Shown here in pieces: positions 57,964-64,000 of a stretch of 64,000 nt of DNA. Source of the stretch: Marinobacter lipolyticus SM19. Its GTDB lineage: Bacteria > Pseudomonadota > Gammaproteobacteria > Pseudomonadales > Oleiphilaceae. Position numbers and translations under genes: made by a program. The notes beneath the pieces are model-generated. The model was not told where the DNA came from. It saw nothing but the letters and a program-made list of their open reading frames with translations, and ran no database searches. How positions within the stretch are numbered: position 1 is the stretch's first letter; every line of letters begins with the position of its first letter. The stretch is taken from NCBI RefSeq assembly GCF_000397065.2, contig NZ_KE007317.1:252969-316968 (forward strand). Reading direction: 5' to 3'.

Positions 57964-59000
57964 GCAACGCCAACCTACTTGATTATCTCAATGACCCGTC
58001 ACCCCGGACGCTGGGTCGCTCACCCCTCGAGTGGCTGGACCGACTGAACAAGCCCACGGTGGTTCATGTTGCCGGTCGCGATCGCTCCCGTACCCGGGCC
58101 ATGGCGACGCTGCTTCACGGCAATGAGCCTTCGGGTCTGTTTGCGCTTCACCGGTGGCTACTGGAGCAACACACGCCCGAGGTCAACATGCTGTTTCTGC
58201 TCGGAGGAGTTTATCCCGCAAAGATTCCACCGGCGTTTTCATCACGACAGCTGCCCGAAGGACGCGACCTCAACCGTTGTTTCAAGGAACCATTCGAAGG
58301 AGAGGAAGGGGCCATCGCAAAAGCCATGCTGGCAGAGCTTCGCAAGGCGCAACCTGAATGCCTTCTGGATGTGCACAATACCTCAGGCACAGGCCCGGCG
58401 TTCGCTGTGAGCATCACCAATGATGCCGCACATCAGGCGCTAACTTCCCTCTACACCGATCGCCTCATCATGACGGATCTTCGTCTGGGTGCTCTGATGG
58501 AATATTCGGAACAGGAAGTACCCACGGTAACCATCGAGTGTGGTGGCGCCCAGGATGATCACGCTCATCAACTGGCTTACGAAGGACTCGTTCGGTATGC
58601 CTCGAGATCCGACGTGTTGTCGCTGGAAAAAGCGGAGTGGAATGTCGCCGTACTGCGAAACCCTATTCGGGTGGAACTGGCACCCGAAGCGACCATAGAA
58701 TACCGCCTTGAACCCAGCGGGCATGCTGACCTCACGTTTCCACCAGACATCGAGCACCGCAATTTCGGGATCGTTTCTCCCGATGAGCCTCTCGGATGGA
58801 TTGGAAAAAAAGGCCTTGGCATCCTCACAGCGATCAGCCACAACCGGACCGAGAACATGGAGCAGGTTCTCAGGGTAAAGGATGGGCAGATCTACCCCGC
58901 CCAGGCCATCAAAGCCTTTATGATTACCACCAACCCCGTTATTGCGAAGAGCGACTGCCTGTTTTATGCGGTCAAAGCGACAGGCGAACCCATTTTTTAA
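57945..59000 (+). CDS. Succinylglutamate desuccinylase/aspartoacylase family protein
   Basis: 351 residues. The zinc site of the M14-like deacylases is visible: HGNEPSG (HxxE) and DVHNTSG, with RDLNRCF for substrate carboxylate binding. The family removes acyl groups from N-acyl amino acids. Two starts are possible: ATG at 57945 overlapping the ligase gene by 19 bases, or GTG at 57960 overlapping by four (GTGA). Ligase plus deacylase in one operon suggests making and breaking of an amide bond in the same metabolite class. Confidence 0.82.
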   Translation: MDTVTVSNANLLDYLNDPSPRTLGRSPLEWLDRLNKPTVVHVAGRDRSRTRAMATLLHGNEPSGLFALHRWLLEQHTPEVNMLFLLGGVYPAKIPPAFSSRQLPEGRDLNRCFKEPFEGEEGAIAKAMLAELRKAQPECLLDVHNTSGTGPAFAVSITNDAAHQALTSLYTDRLIMTDLRLGALMEYSEQEVPTVTIECGGAQDDHAHQLAYEGLVRYASRSDVLSLEKAEWNVAVLRNPIRVELAPEATIEYRLEPSGHADLTFPPDIEHRNFGIVSPDEPLGWIGKKGLGILTAISHNRTENMEQVLRVKDGQIYPAQAIKAFMITTNPVIAKSDCLFYAVKATGEPIF

Positions 59001-59060
59001 AACTGAAAAGGTGCCAGGGTGCCCCAGTAGGCCGGAAAGCCGTCGCTCTGTTTGCGGCGG

Positions 59061-59555
59061 TTACCTGTATATCGCTCGCTCCCTTGCATCTCTTTCCCGA
59101 TCAGGATCTTCCTGGCTTTTTGTGGCTGAGAGAGCATTCAGGTAGTCAGCAGGAACCCCTGTTTCTTTCGCGCCTTGTATGACGTGATGTAAATACCAGG
59201 AGTAAGGGAGTAACGATGGATCTGTTGTCGTCGCGTAGTATGTAAAAGCCTCAAGGGAGTTCCCCTGAGTATCTGTTACCATCACCCGTTTTTCCTCATA
59301 GCCGAAGCCCAATCCCTCAGCTTTGTCTAGCGGGCCCTTCTCGTAATCCTGTATTTCAAACAGCGCACCAATAACACAGTCATCGGGATTTCCGGTGAAT
59401 AGCGCGTCGCATTTTGCAGATCCGTCTTTCTTACTCCACTTATGGAACCGGAGAGAGTGCTCGACCAGTGTGAACATACCTATTCGCTCAGCACCCGGAA
59501 CCCTCCCTTTCAGTCTGAGGAGTGACATATTTGATCCGTACGCAAAATATTTCAC
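59061..59555 (-). CDS. Gamma-glutamylcyclotransferase-like (AIG2-like) protein
   Basis: 164 residues from a GTG at 59555 with GGAG five bases upstream; an ATG at 59582 adds nine residues without support. The family opening KYFAYGSNMSLLRLKGR binds substrate, and the catalytic-type glutamate region is LDKAEGLGFGYE. Family members cleave gamma-glutamyl amino acids or related amides. It is the first gene of the minus-strand patch that ends at tRNA-Leu. It may be a cassette gene. Confidence 0.82.
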   Translation of the reverse strand: MKYFAYGSNMSLLRLKGRVPGAERIGMFTLVEHSLRFHKWSKKDGSAKCDALFTGNPDDCVIGALFEIQDYEKGPLDKAEGLGFGYEEKRVMVTDTQGNSLEAFTYYATTTDPSLLPYSWYLHHVIQGAKETGVPADYLNALSATKSQEDPDRERDARERAIYR

Positions 59556-59609
59556 GTTGTCTCCATACCGGTGGAGGCCCATCGGGCCGGAACAAATTTA
59601 ATGCACTGG

Positions 59610-60167
59610 TTAAGCTTTTATACCCCACTGCTCTCGTCGTAAACGGTAAAGTACATGCGGCCGCAAGGGGCTATTCTCAGGCAAGCTGGGATGCTCAAAC
59701 TGGCCACTGTACTTCATGCCTATGCGTTCCATGACCCGACGCGATCGCTGATTGCCAACTGTGGTAAAGGAGACGATCTCGGGGAGCTCTAACGGTTGGA
59801 ATGCAACATTTAGCGCACCACGAGTAGCCTCTGATGCATAGCCTTTCCCCCAGTATGCTGACGATAGCCTCCAGCCAATCTCGACACACGGAGAAAAAGG
59901 CAGAGTTGCAGTGGGTACGTGTAGCCCACAGAAACCAATAAACGACTCGGCACCCTTGACCTCGACTGCCCAGAACCCCCAACCACGCTGCTCGATGAGC
60001 GAGCGAATTTTCTCCGCCATCTCAGTACTTGCTTGGCCACTCAGCGGTTCGGGAAAGTACTCCATGGCCTTTGGATCGGCGTTCAGAGTGGCGAACGACT
60101 TGAAATCGCTTTCTTGCCATTGCCGCAAACACAGCCGTTCTGTCTCACATTCTATTAACTCTGCCAT
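59610..60167 (-). CDS. GNAT family N-acetyltransferase (RimJ/RimL-like)
   Basis: 185 residues from the ATG at 60167. The opening ECETERLCLRQWQESDF and the acetyl-CoA loop region EIGWRLSSAYWGKGYASEA are typical of the RimJ/RimL branch. Earlier in-frame starts read through the attC-like element and are unlikely. Its start lies 25 bases from the conserved end of the 84-base attC-like element, as in integron cassettes. Substrate unknown. Confidence 0.85.
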   Translation of the reverse strand: MAELIECETERLCLRQWQESDFKSFATLNADPKAMEYFPEPLSGQASTEMAEKIRSLIEQRGWGFWAVEVKGAESFIGFCGLHVPTATLPFSPCVEIGWRLSSAYWGKGYASEATRGALNVAFQPLELPEIVSFTTVGNQRSRRVMERIGMKYSGQFEHPSLPENSPLRPHVLYRLRREQWGIKA

Positions 60168-60191
60168 AGCAGGGAATGCCTTGTTTCTGAA

Positions 60192-60275
60192 GCCTAACGC
60201 AGCCAGCATGCACGGCTTTGTAGTGGAGGCGAAGCCGCAATGTAATGGGGGTCGCCGTGCCTGCATTGGTTTGGC
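60192..60275 (-). mobile_element. attC-like recombination site of an integron cassette
   Basis: Read on the minus strand, the 84-base element ends in GTTAGGC (60198-60192, consensus GTTRRRY) and starts with GCCAAAC (60275-60269), which pairs with that end at six of seven positions. Inside, GCACGGC and GCCGTGC (60260-60254 and 60216-60210) form a second stem, with a long central loop. Size and arrangement fit attC sites (57-141 bases). It lies directly after a DUF4279 stop and before a GNAT start, both minus strand. No integrase gene is in the window. Confidence 0.6.
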
Positions 60276-60277
60276 CA

Positions 60278-60640
60278 TTAGCAGCAACCCGATTCATCGC
60301 CTTGAATCTCTGGTTCGTGATACAAATCCCACCACACCTCTACACCCGCAGCGGCCAATCCGCGCATCTGATCTGGCGAGATAGTAGGACCACCTTGAGT
60401 GAAACCGTACATAATCGCCACAGACATCTCACAACCACGATCTCGAAGACCTTCCAAAATCCCAGCGTCCTTGAACGGCCCAGCAAGCAGAATTTCAAGG
60501 TGCCGTCGGCAATCCTTGGATTCGCTAAGCTCTTTAGTCGAAAAAAACCATCCTTGCCACGGATAGTATCTATTGTTCACATCGGTGCGTTTCGTTCTCT
60601 GCTCACCTTTTTCGAAACTACGAGTTGGCTCACAACCTAT
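60278..60640 (-). pseudogene. DUF4279-family fragment, 5'-truncated
   Basis: The minus frame reads TIGCEPTRSFEKGEQ, then GWFFSTKE, HLEILL, GGPTISPDQMRGLAAAGVEV and WDLYHE, the DUF4279 pattern. A GTG at 60580 would give 100 residues, but the homology runs back to about 60640, where the frame has no usable start. About 25-30 N-terminal residues of the family are missing, replaced by the yefM promoter region. Probably a decayed cassette gene. Confidence 0.6.
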
Positions 60641-60678
60641 TGTACGGTATTCTGCACACGAACAACATCCTGTACAGG
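60625..60678 (+). promoter_or_regulatory. yefM-yoeB promoter and operator
   Basis: TTGGCT (60625-60630), a 17-base spacer and TATTCT (60648-60653) form a sigma-70-type promoter. The palindrome CCTGTACAGG (60669-60678) carries the TGTACA core known for YefM operators, and a partial copy (TGTACG) lies at 60641-60646. The layout suggests autorepression by the YefM-YoeB complex. Confidence 0.6.
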
Positions 60679-60687
60679 AGAAACCTC

Positions 60688-60939
60688 ATGGATGCCATTA
60701 GCTACACAGCCGCTAGAACCAATCTAGCAAAAACCATGGAGCAGGTCTGTGAAGACCATTCCCCTGTGATCATCACCCGGAGCAAGTCGCAGTCAGTGGT
60801 AATGATCTCCCTCGAGGACTACGAGGCGCTGCAAGAAACTGCATACCTTCTGCGCGCACCAAAAAACGCACGGCGTTTGCTGGAATCCGTTGCCGAGCTG
60901 GAGCAAGGCGGTGGTCAAGAAAAGGAACTTCTTGAATGA
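60688..60939 (+). CDS. yefM: YefM-like antitoxin (Phd/YefM family)
   Basis: 83 residues from the ATG at 60688, opening MDAISYTAARTNLAKTMEQ. It has the Phd/YefM core (VIITRSKSQSVVMISLEDYEAL) and an acidic C terminus for toxin neutralisation. It also binds its own operator as a dimer. Longer in-frame starts (60625) would run through the promoter. The stop overlaps the toxin start by four bases. Confidence 0.9.
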   Translation: MDAISYTAARTNLAKTMEQVCEDHSPVIITRSKSQSVVMISLEDYEALQETAYLLRAPKNARRLLESVAELEQGGGQEKELLE

Positions 60940-61190
60940 AACTCATCTTCTCCGAGAACGCCTGGGAAGACTATCTGTACTGGCAGAAAACCGACAAAAA
61001 GATTCTTAACCGAATCAACAAGCTGATCAAAGAGACCAAGCGAGAACCGTTTGAAGGTGTTGGCAAACCAGAGCCCCTAAAACACAGCCTCGCCGGGTAC
61101 TGGTCTCGCCGGATCAACGAAGAACACCGAATAGTTTACAAAGTCACGGATGACGCTTTGCTTATCGCCCAGCTCCGGTATCACTACTGA
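60936..61190 (+). CDS. yoeB: YoeB-like ribosome-dependent mRNA interferase toxin
   Basis: 84 residues, the usual length, opening MKLIFSENAWEDYLYWQKTD. The C-terminal catalytic features are present: PFEGVGKPEPLKH, WSRRINEEHRIVYKV and the terminal RYHY with the conserved histidine. YoeB cuts mRNA at the ribosome A site and is neutralised by YefM. All expected catalytic residues are in place, so it looks intact. It lies next to a probable cassette remnant and a tRNA gene, common sites for toxin-antitoxin modules. Confidence 0.92.
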   Translation: MKLIFSENAWEDYLYWQKTDKKILNRINKLIKETKREPFEGVGKPEPLKHSLAGYWSRRINEEHRIVYKVTDDALLIAQLRYHY

Positions 61191-61505
61191 TTTAACGCCG
61201 TATTAGACCGCTTTCGCAAATATCGCAGAAACGTGCGTTCCACATAACTCCGCATTTCTTCTAACCTGCGATTTCTAAAGTTCTCATATTTACAACAGCC
61301 TAGCCGAGTCCGACTTGGGTTGCTATGTAATCGCGTGGCTTCTCGTTTTTGCTCAAGGAGGGACTGTATCGTGATTCGGCTCTGACAATTTGAATGCCAC
61401 ACACCGCCAAGCTCCAGCTACTATGGGTTCAGAGTGGGAGAACTAATGGTCTGCAGCGTTAAATGTCGTAAATCAGAAGGAAATGTCGCAACATACTGAT
61501 TTTTA
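61191..61505. other. Gene-poor stretch between yoeB and tRNA-Leu
   Basis: This 315-base stretch has no convincing gene. ATTTAAC at 61190-61196, directly after the yoeB stop, and GTTAAAT at 61458-61464 are perfect inverse copies of the ends expected of an attC site, but they are 275 bases apart. A minus-strand frame at 61184-61402 (72 residues) has no recognisable family or ribosome-binding site. Confidence 0.4.
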
Positions 61506-61592
61506 TGGTGCCCGGAGCCGGAATCGAACCGGCACGGCCTTGCGGCCGAGAGATTTTAAGTCTCTTGTGTCTACCAATTTCACCATCCGGGC
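61506..61592 (-). tRNA. tRNA-Leu (UAA anticodon)
   Basis: The 87-base gene read on the minus strand starts GCCCGGATGG and ends CCGGGCACCA, so CCA is encoded. The anticodon stem AGAGA/TCTCT encloses the loop CTTAAAA with anticodon TAA. The long variable arm (CGGCCGCAAGGCCG) and the TTCGATTC T-loop are those of a class II leucine tRNA. The accessory patch lies at its 3' side, the usual place for island insertion. Confidence 0.96.
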
Positions 61593-61681
61593 ATCGGAGG
61601 GAGGTTTTGAGGGGCAGAATTGTATAAGGCCGCGTAAGTTAACGCAATCCGGAATCTGCCCTCACCTTCTCCAGCCGCGAA

Positions 61682-62323
61682 TCAGACTTCTGCCGGTTTG
61701 ACCGCTCTGCCCTTGTAGATGTAGCCGGCTATCTTGGGTGCCTTGGGTATGTAGAGGTTCTCCAGTTCCAGGATTTCGAAGCCTGCGTGTCGGATCAGGT
61801 CGGCGATGTGACGGTTCAGGTGGCAGCCACCCGCAAGCTTTTTCCAGCCGGGTGTGATTCGGTGCTGCCATTTCCGTGTGCTGTCGTGGGGAGATTCGCC
61901 ATGCTCCAGAAACAGCAGTTCACCACCGGGCTTGAGTACCCGCCACATCTGCTGGAGCGCTGCTTGCCAATCAGGGATGGTGCACAAGGTAAATGTGAGC
62001 AATACCGTGTCTACGGAGTGGTCGTCCAGAGGGATTTTCTCTCCGGGAAGATCCAGCCATTCGACTTGAACCGGGGAACGGGCGAGATTTGGCAGTGCTT
62101 TGCGTCTCATCCCCTCTGAGGGTTCCAGTCCGTAGACCAGGCTGACATTGTCCGGGTTGTAGAACTCCAGGTTGATGGCCGAACCCATGCCGACTTCCAG
62201 CACCCGGCCTTTCGCCCGGGGCACTATTTGGCTGCGCAACTTCATGACCTGGCCCATTGAACAGGCGCGGTCTATGATGTGTGGCAGTATGCGGTTTTCG
62301 TAAAAGCTCATCGGCTTCCCCAT
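61682..62323 (-). CDS. Class I SAM-dependent methyltransferase
   Basis: 213 residues. Motif I VLEVGMGSAINLEFY binds S-adenosylmethionine, followed by GLEPSEGM, VDTVLLTFTLCTIPDW and LKPGGELLFLEHGES. This pattern is seen in small methyltransferases related to the phospholipid and arsenic/thiol methyltransferase group; the substrate is unknown. It is divergent from cydA. No partner gene shares its strand. Confidence 0.85.
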   Translation of the reverse strand: MGKPMSFYENRILPHIIDRACSMGQVMKLRSQIVPRAKGRVLEVGMGSAINLEFYNPDNVSLVYGLEPSEGMRRKALPNLARSPVQVEWLDLPGEKIPLDDHSVDTVLLTFTLCTIPDWQAALQQMWRVLKPGGELLFLEHGESPHDSTRKWQHRITPGWKKLAGGCHLNRHIADLIRHAGFEILELENLYIPKAPKIAGYIYKGRAVKPAEV

Positions 62324-62493
62324 ACTTGTTTCATGTCAAGGATGCGACAATCTGCCCTATCGAGGTTGTCGTTTTATTTAGTAACATAATGATTATCTGC
62401 CGGTAATAACAATATAACAAACTGAGCTAAGGCAGCGGCTGAACGGGTACGCTGGCCCGTTTGTTGTAATGTGAACTTTACCGGAGGGTTCCC

Positions 62494-63924
62494 ATGGACC
62501 TAGATCCTCTCATCCTATCGCGAATTCAGTTCGCGTTCGTGGTGTCATTTCACGCCATTTTCCCGGTTTTTACCATCGGGCTTGCTTCCTTCATCGCCGT
62601 GCTCGAAGGCCTCGCCTTTAAAACCCGAAGCCCGATCTGGGAAAAGCTCTCGGCCTTCTGGACCAAGGTCTTTGCAGTAGTCTTCGGCATGGGGGTGGTA
62701 TCCGGTATCGTGATGTCATTCCAGTTCGGGACCAACTGGAGTAACTTCGCCCAGGCATCGGCCAACTATCTCGGTCCGATACTGAGTTATGAGGTGGTCA
62801 CCGCCTTCTTTCTGGAAGCGGCATTCCTGGGGGTGTTGTTGTTTGGCCGCGATAAGGTACCTGCGGGCGTTCACCTGCTCGCCGCTATTATGGTTGCCAC
62901 CGGTACGTTCATTTCATCGTTCTGGATACTGTCAGCCAACAGCTGGATGCAGACCCCGGCGGGCACTGAACTGCGGGATGGCGTGTTTTACGTGACTTCC
63001 TGGAGCGAGGCAATATTCAATCCGTCCTTCCCCTACCGGTTCCTGCATATGGGGCTGGCCTCCTTCCTGACCGGCAGTTTTGTGGTCGCGGGCGTAAGTG
63101 CCTGGTACCTGCTCAAAGGTCGGGAAGTAGAAGCCAACCGAAAGGCGCTGTCCATGTGTCTGTGGCTGCTGCTGTTTATCGCTCCGGCCCAGGCAGTGGT
63201 GGGCGATTTCCACGGCCTGAACACTCTGGAACACCAGCCCATGAAGGTTGCGGCAATGGAGGGTAACTGGGAAACCTCGCGCAATGTACCGCTGTTATTG
63301 TTTGCGATTCCGGATCAGGAAAACCAGACCAACCGGTTCGAGATCGCGATCCCCAGTCTGGCCAGTTTCATTCTGACCCATGAGTGGGATGGCGAAGTGC
63401 CCGGCTTGAATGAGGTGGCGGTTGAGGAGCAGCCTCCGGTTGCGATTGTATTCTGGTCTTTCCGAATCATGGTGGGCCTTGGCTTGCTGATGATTATCTT
63501 CGCCGTGACCGGCCTTGTGCTTCGTGCAGGCGGCCGTTACTGGCGTACAGGCTGGTTCCTCCAAGGTCTGCGTTTTATGAGTATTGCACCGTTCATTGCC
63601 GTGCTCACCGGTTGGTTCGTCACCGAAGTGGGCCGCGCACCCTGGCTGGTGTATGGGATGATGACCCAGGCTCAGTCCGTCACACCCTCGCTAACCGGTG
63701 GCATGGCGCTGTTTACACTCATCGGCTATATCGTGGTGTACGGTCTGGTGTTCTCTGCAGGCGTTTATTACCTGATGCGCGTTCTCTATGTGGGGCTGGA
63801 AGACCGGCACGATGAAGACGAGCACGAAGCCGAACGGCCGGCACGGCCTTTTTCGGCCACCCATGTGCCGTTTGAATACAGCAACGACAAGCCAAAAAAA
63901 CCAGCCAACCAGGGAGGTCACTGA
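62494..63924 (+). CDS. cydA: Cytochrome bd-type ubiquinol oxidase subunit I
   Basis: 476 residues with about nine transmembrane segments. The start IQFAFVVSFHAIFPVFTIG carries a heme ligand histidine. GMGVVSGIVMSFQFGTNW and the segment with the second histidine (HMGLASFLTGSFVVAG) follow. The Q loop is short, as in the cyanide-insensitive CioA branch. The oxidase reduces oxygen at the membrane using ubiquinol. The upstream gap (62324-62493) shows no clear FNR/ANR box. Subunit II follows two bases after the stop. Confidence 0.92.
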   Translation: MDLDPLILSRIQFAFVVSFHAIFPVFTIGLASFIAVLEGLAFKTRSPIWEKLSAFWTKVFAVVFGMGVVSGIVMSFQFGTNWSNFAQASANYLGPILSYEVVTAFFLEAAFLGVLLFGRDKVPAGVHLLAAIMVATGTFISSFWILSANSWMQTPAGTELRDGVFYVTSWSEAIFNPSFPYRFLHMGLASFLTGSFVVAGVSAWYLLKGREVEANRKALSMCLWLLLFIAPAQAVVGDFHGLNTLEHQPMKVAAMEGNWETSRNVPLLLFAIPDQENQTNRFEIAIPSLASFILTHEWDGEVPGLNEVAVEEQPPVAIVFWSFRIMVGLGLLMIIFAVTGLVLRAGGRYWRTGWFLQGLRFMSIAPFIAVLTGWFVTEVGRAPWLVYGMMTQAQSVTPSLTGGMALFTLIGYIVVYGLVFSAGVYYLMRVLYVGLEDRHDEDEHEAERPARPFSATHVPFEYSNDKPKKPANQGGH

Positions 63925-63926
63925 TT

Positions 63927-64000
63927 ATGGAACTGTTTGATCTGCCCCTGATTTGGGCATTCATTATCGGCTTCGGCATCATCATGTATGTGCTGATGGA
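63927..64000 (+). CDS. cydB: Cytochrome bd-type ubiquinol oxidase subunit II (partial)
   Basis: Only the first 24 codons are inside the window. They read MELFDLPLIWAFIIGFGII, the standard opening of CydB/CioB, and continue into a transmembrane segment. AGGGAGG lies 12 bases upstream of the ATG. It is the second gene of the cydAB operon. Confidence 0.85.
   Translation, partial: MELFDLPLIWAFIIGFGIIMYVLM

Noticed and set aside
61184..61402. Minus-strand 72-residue frame before tRNA-Leu
   Set aside because: No family, no ribosome-binding site and arginine-rich composition typical of a chance frame.
62324..62493. FNR/ANR box upstream of cydA
   Set aside because: No TTGAT-N4-ATCAA-like sequence is present; only weak imperfect repeats.
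1..64000. CRISPR array, insertion sequence or integrase gene
   Set aside because: No regularly spaced repeats, transposase or integrase-like frames were seen anywhere in the window.

Overview
The window looks like chromosome of a marine gammaproteobacterium, most likely Marinobacter or a close relative. This is inferred from protein families and gene content (glycogen block with GH57 and two glucan phosphorylases, PilZ and GGDEF/EAL proteins, SelD fusion, cyanide-insensitive-type bd oxidase). There is no rRNA to confirm it. Gene density is high and most units are short operons with 1-4 base overlaps.

Layout. (1) 1-6.4 kb, minus strand: a citrate synthase/citryl-CoA lyase-like gene and an acetolactate synthase-like gene, then a four-gene signalling operon (YfiR-like periplasmic protein, histidine kinase, receiver protein, REC-GGDEF-EAL protein). 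(2) 6.5-12.4 kb: a TetR regulator divergent from a Baeyer-Villiger-type monooxygenase and a patatin-like lipase, with a duplicated palindromic operator between them; then a LysR regulator divergent from a pirin, and a YcaC-like hydrolase. (3) 12.4-15.9 kb: retropepsin-like protein, AcpH, small outer-membrane barrel, TrkH. (4) 15.9-29.6 kb: a full alpha-glucan block. Synthesis is by glgC, glgA and glgB; degradation and remodelling by two phosphorylases, malQ and a GH57 enzyme. A PilZ protein sits inside it. (5) 29.6-38.7 kb: esterase, acyltransferase, RecQ, a periplasmic binding-protein-like orphan, a chemoreceptor, a GNAT-nitrilase fusion and a PilZ-like protein. (6) 38.8-45.9 kb: a selenium locus. 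A Lys/Ala-rich helix-hairpin-helix protein is coupled to a dehydrogenase-SelD fusion, which converges with a SenB-type selenosugar synthase. Divergent from SenB is a PhnDCE-like ABC importer of the clade annotated as putative selenate transporter. (7) 46-56.2 kb: an ABC-2 exporter pair with a DUF192 protein, secreted and lipoprotein genes, an enoyl-CoA hydratase, a DUF6351 lipoprotein and a DMT transporter. (8) 56.5-61.6 kb: a glutamate-cysteine ligase-like/aspartoacylase-like pair, then a small accessory patch ending at a tRNA-Leu. The patch holds a gamma-glutamylcyclotransferase-like gene, a GNAT, a truncated DUF4279 gene and a YefM-YoeB toxin-antitoxin pair. It carries an 84-bp element built like an integron attC site. 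(9) 61.7-64 kb: a methyltransferase and the start of a cydAB operon.

The strongest candidate for something under-described is the selenium locus. It has selenophosphate synthesis, selenosugar synthesis and a dedicated importer, but no SenA, SelA, SelB or SelU in the window, so the end product cannot be read from it. Second is the integron-like cassette remnant beside tRNA-Leu. Third is the YfiR operon, in which a histidine kinase with a YfiN-like sensor region takes the place of the usual diguanylate cyclase.
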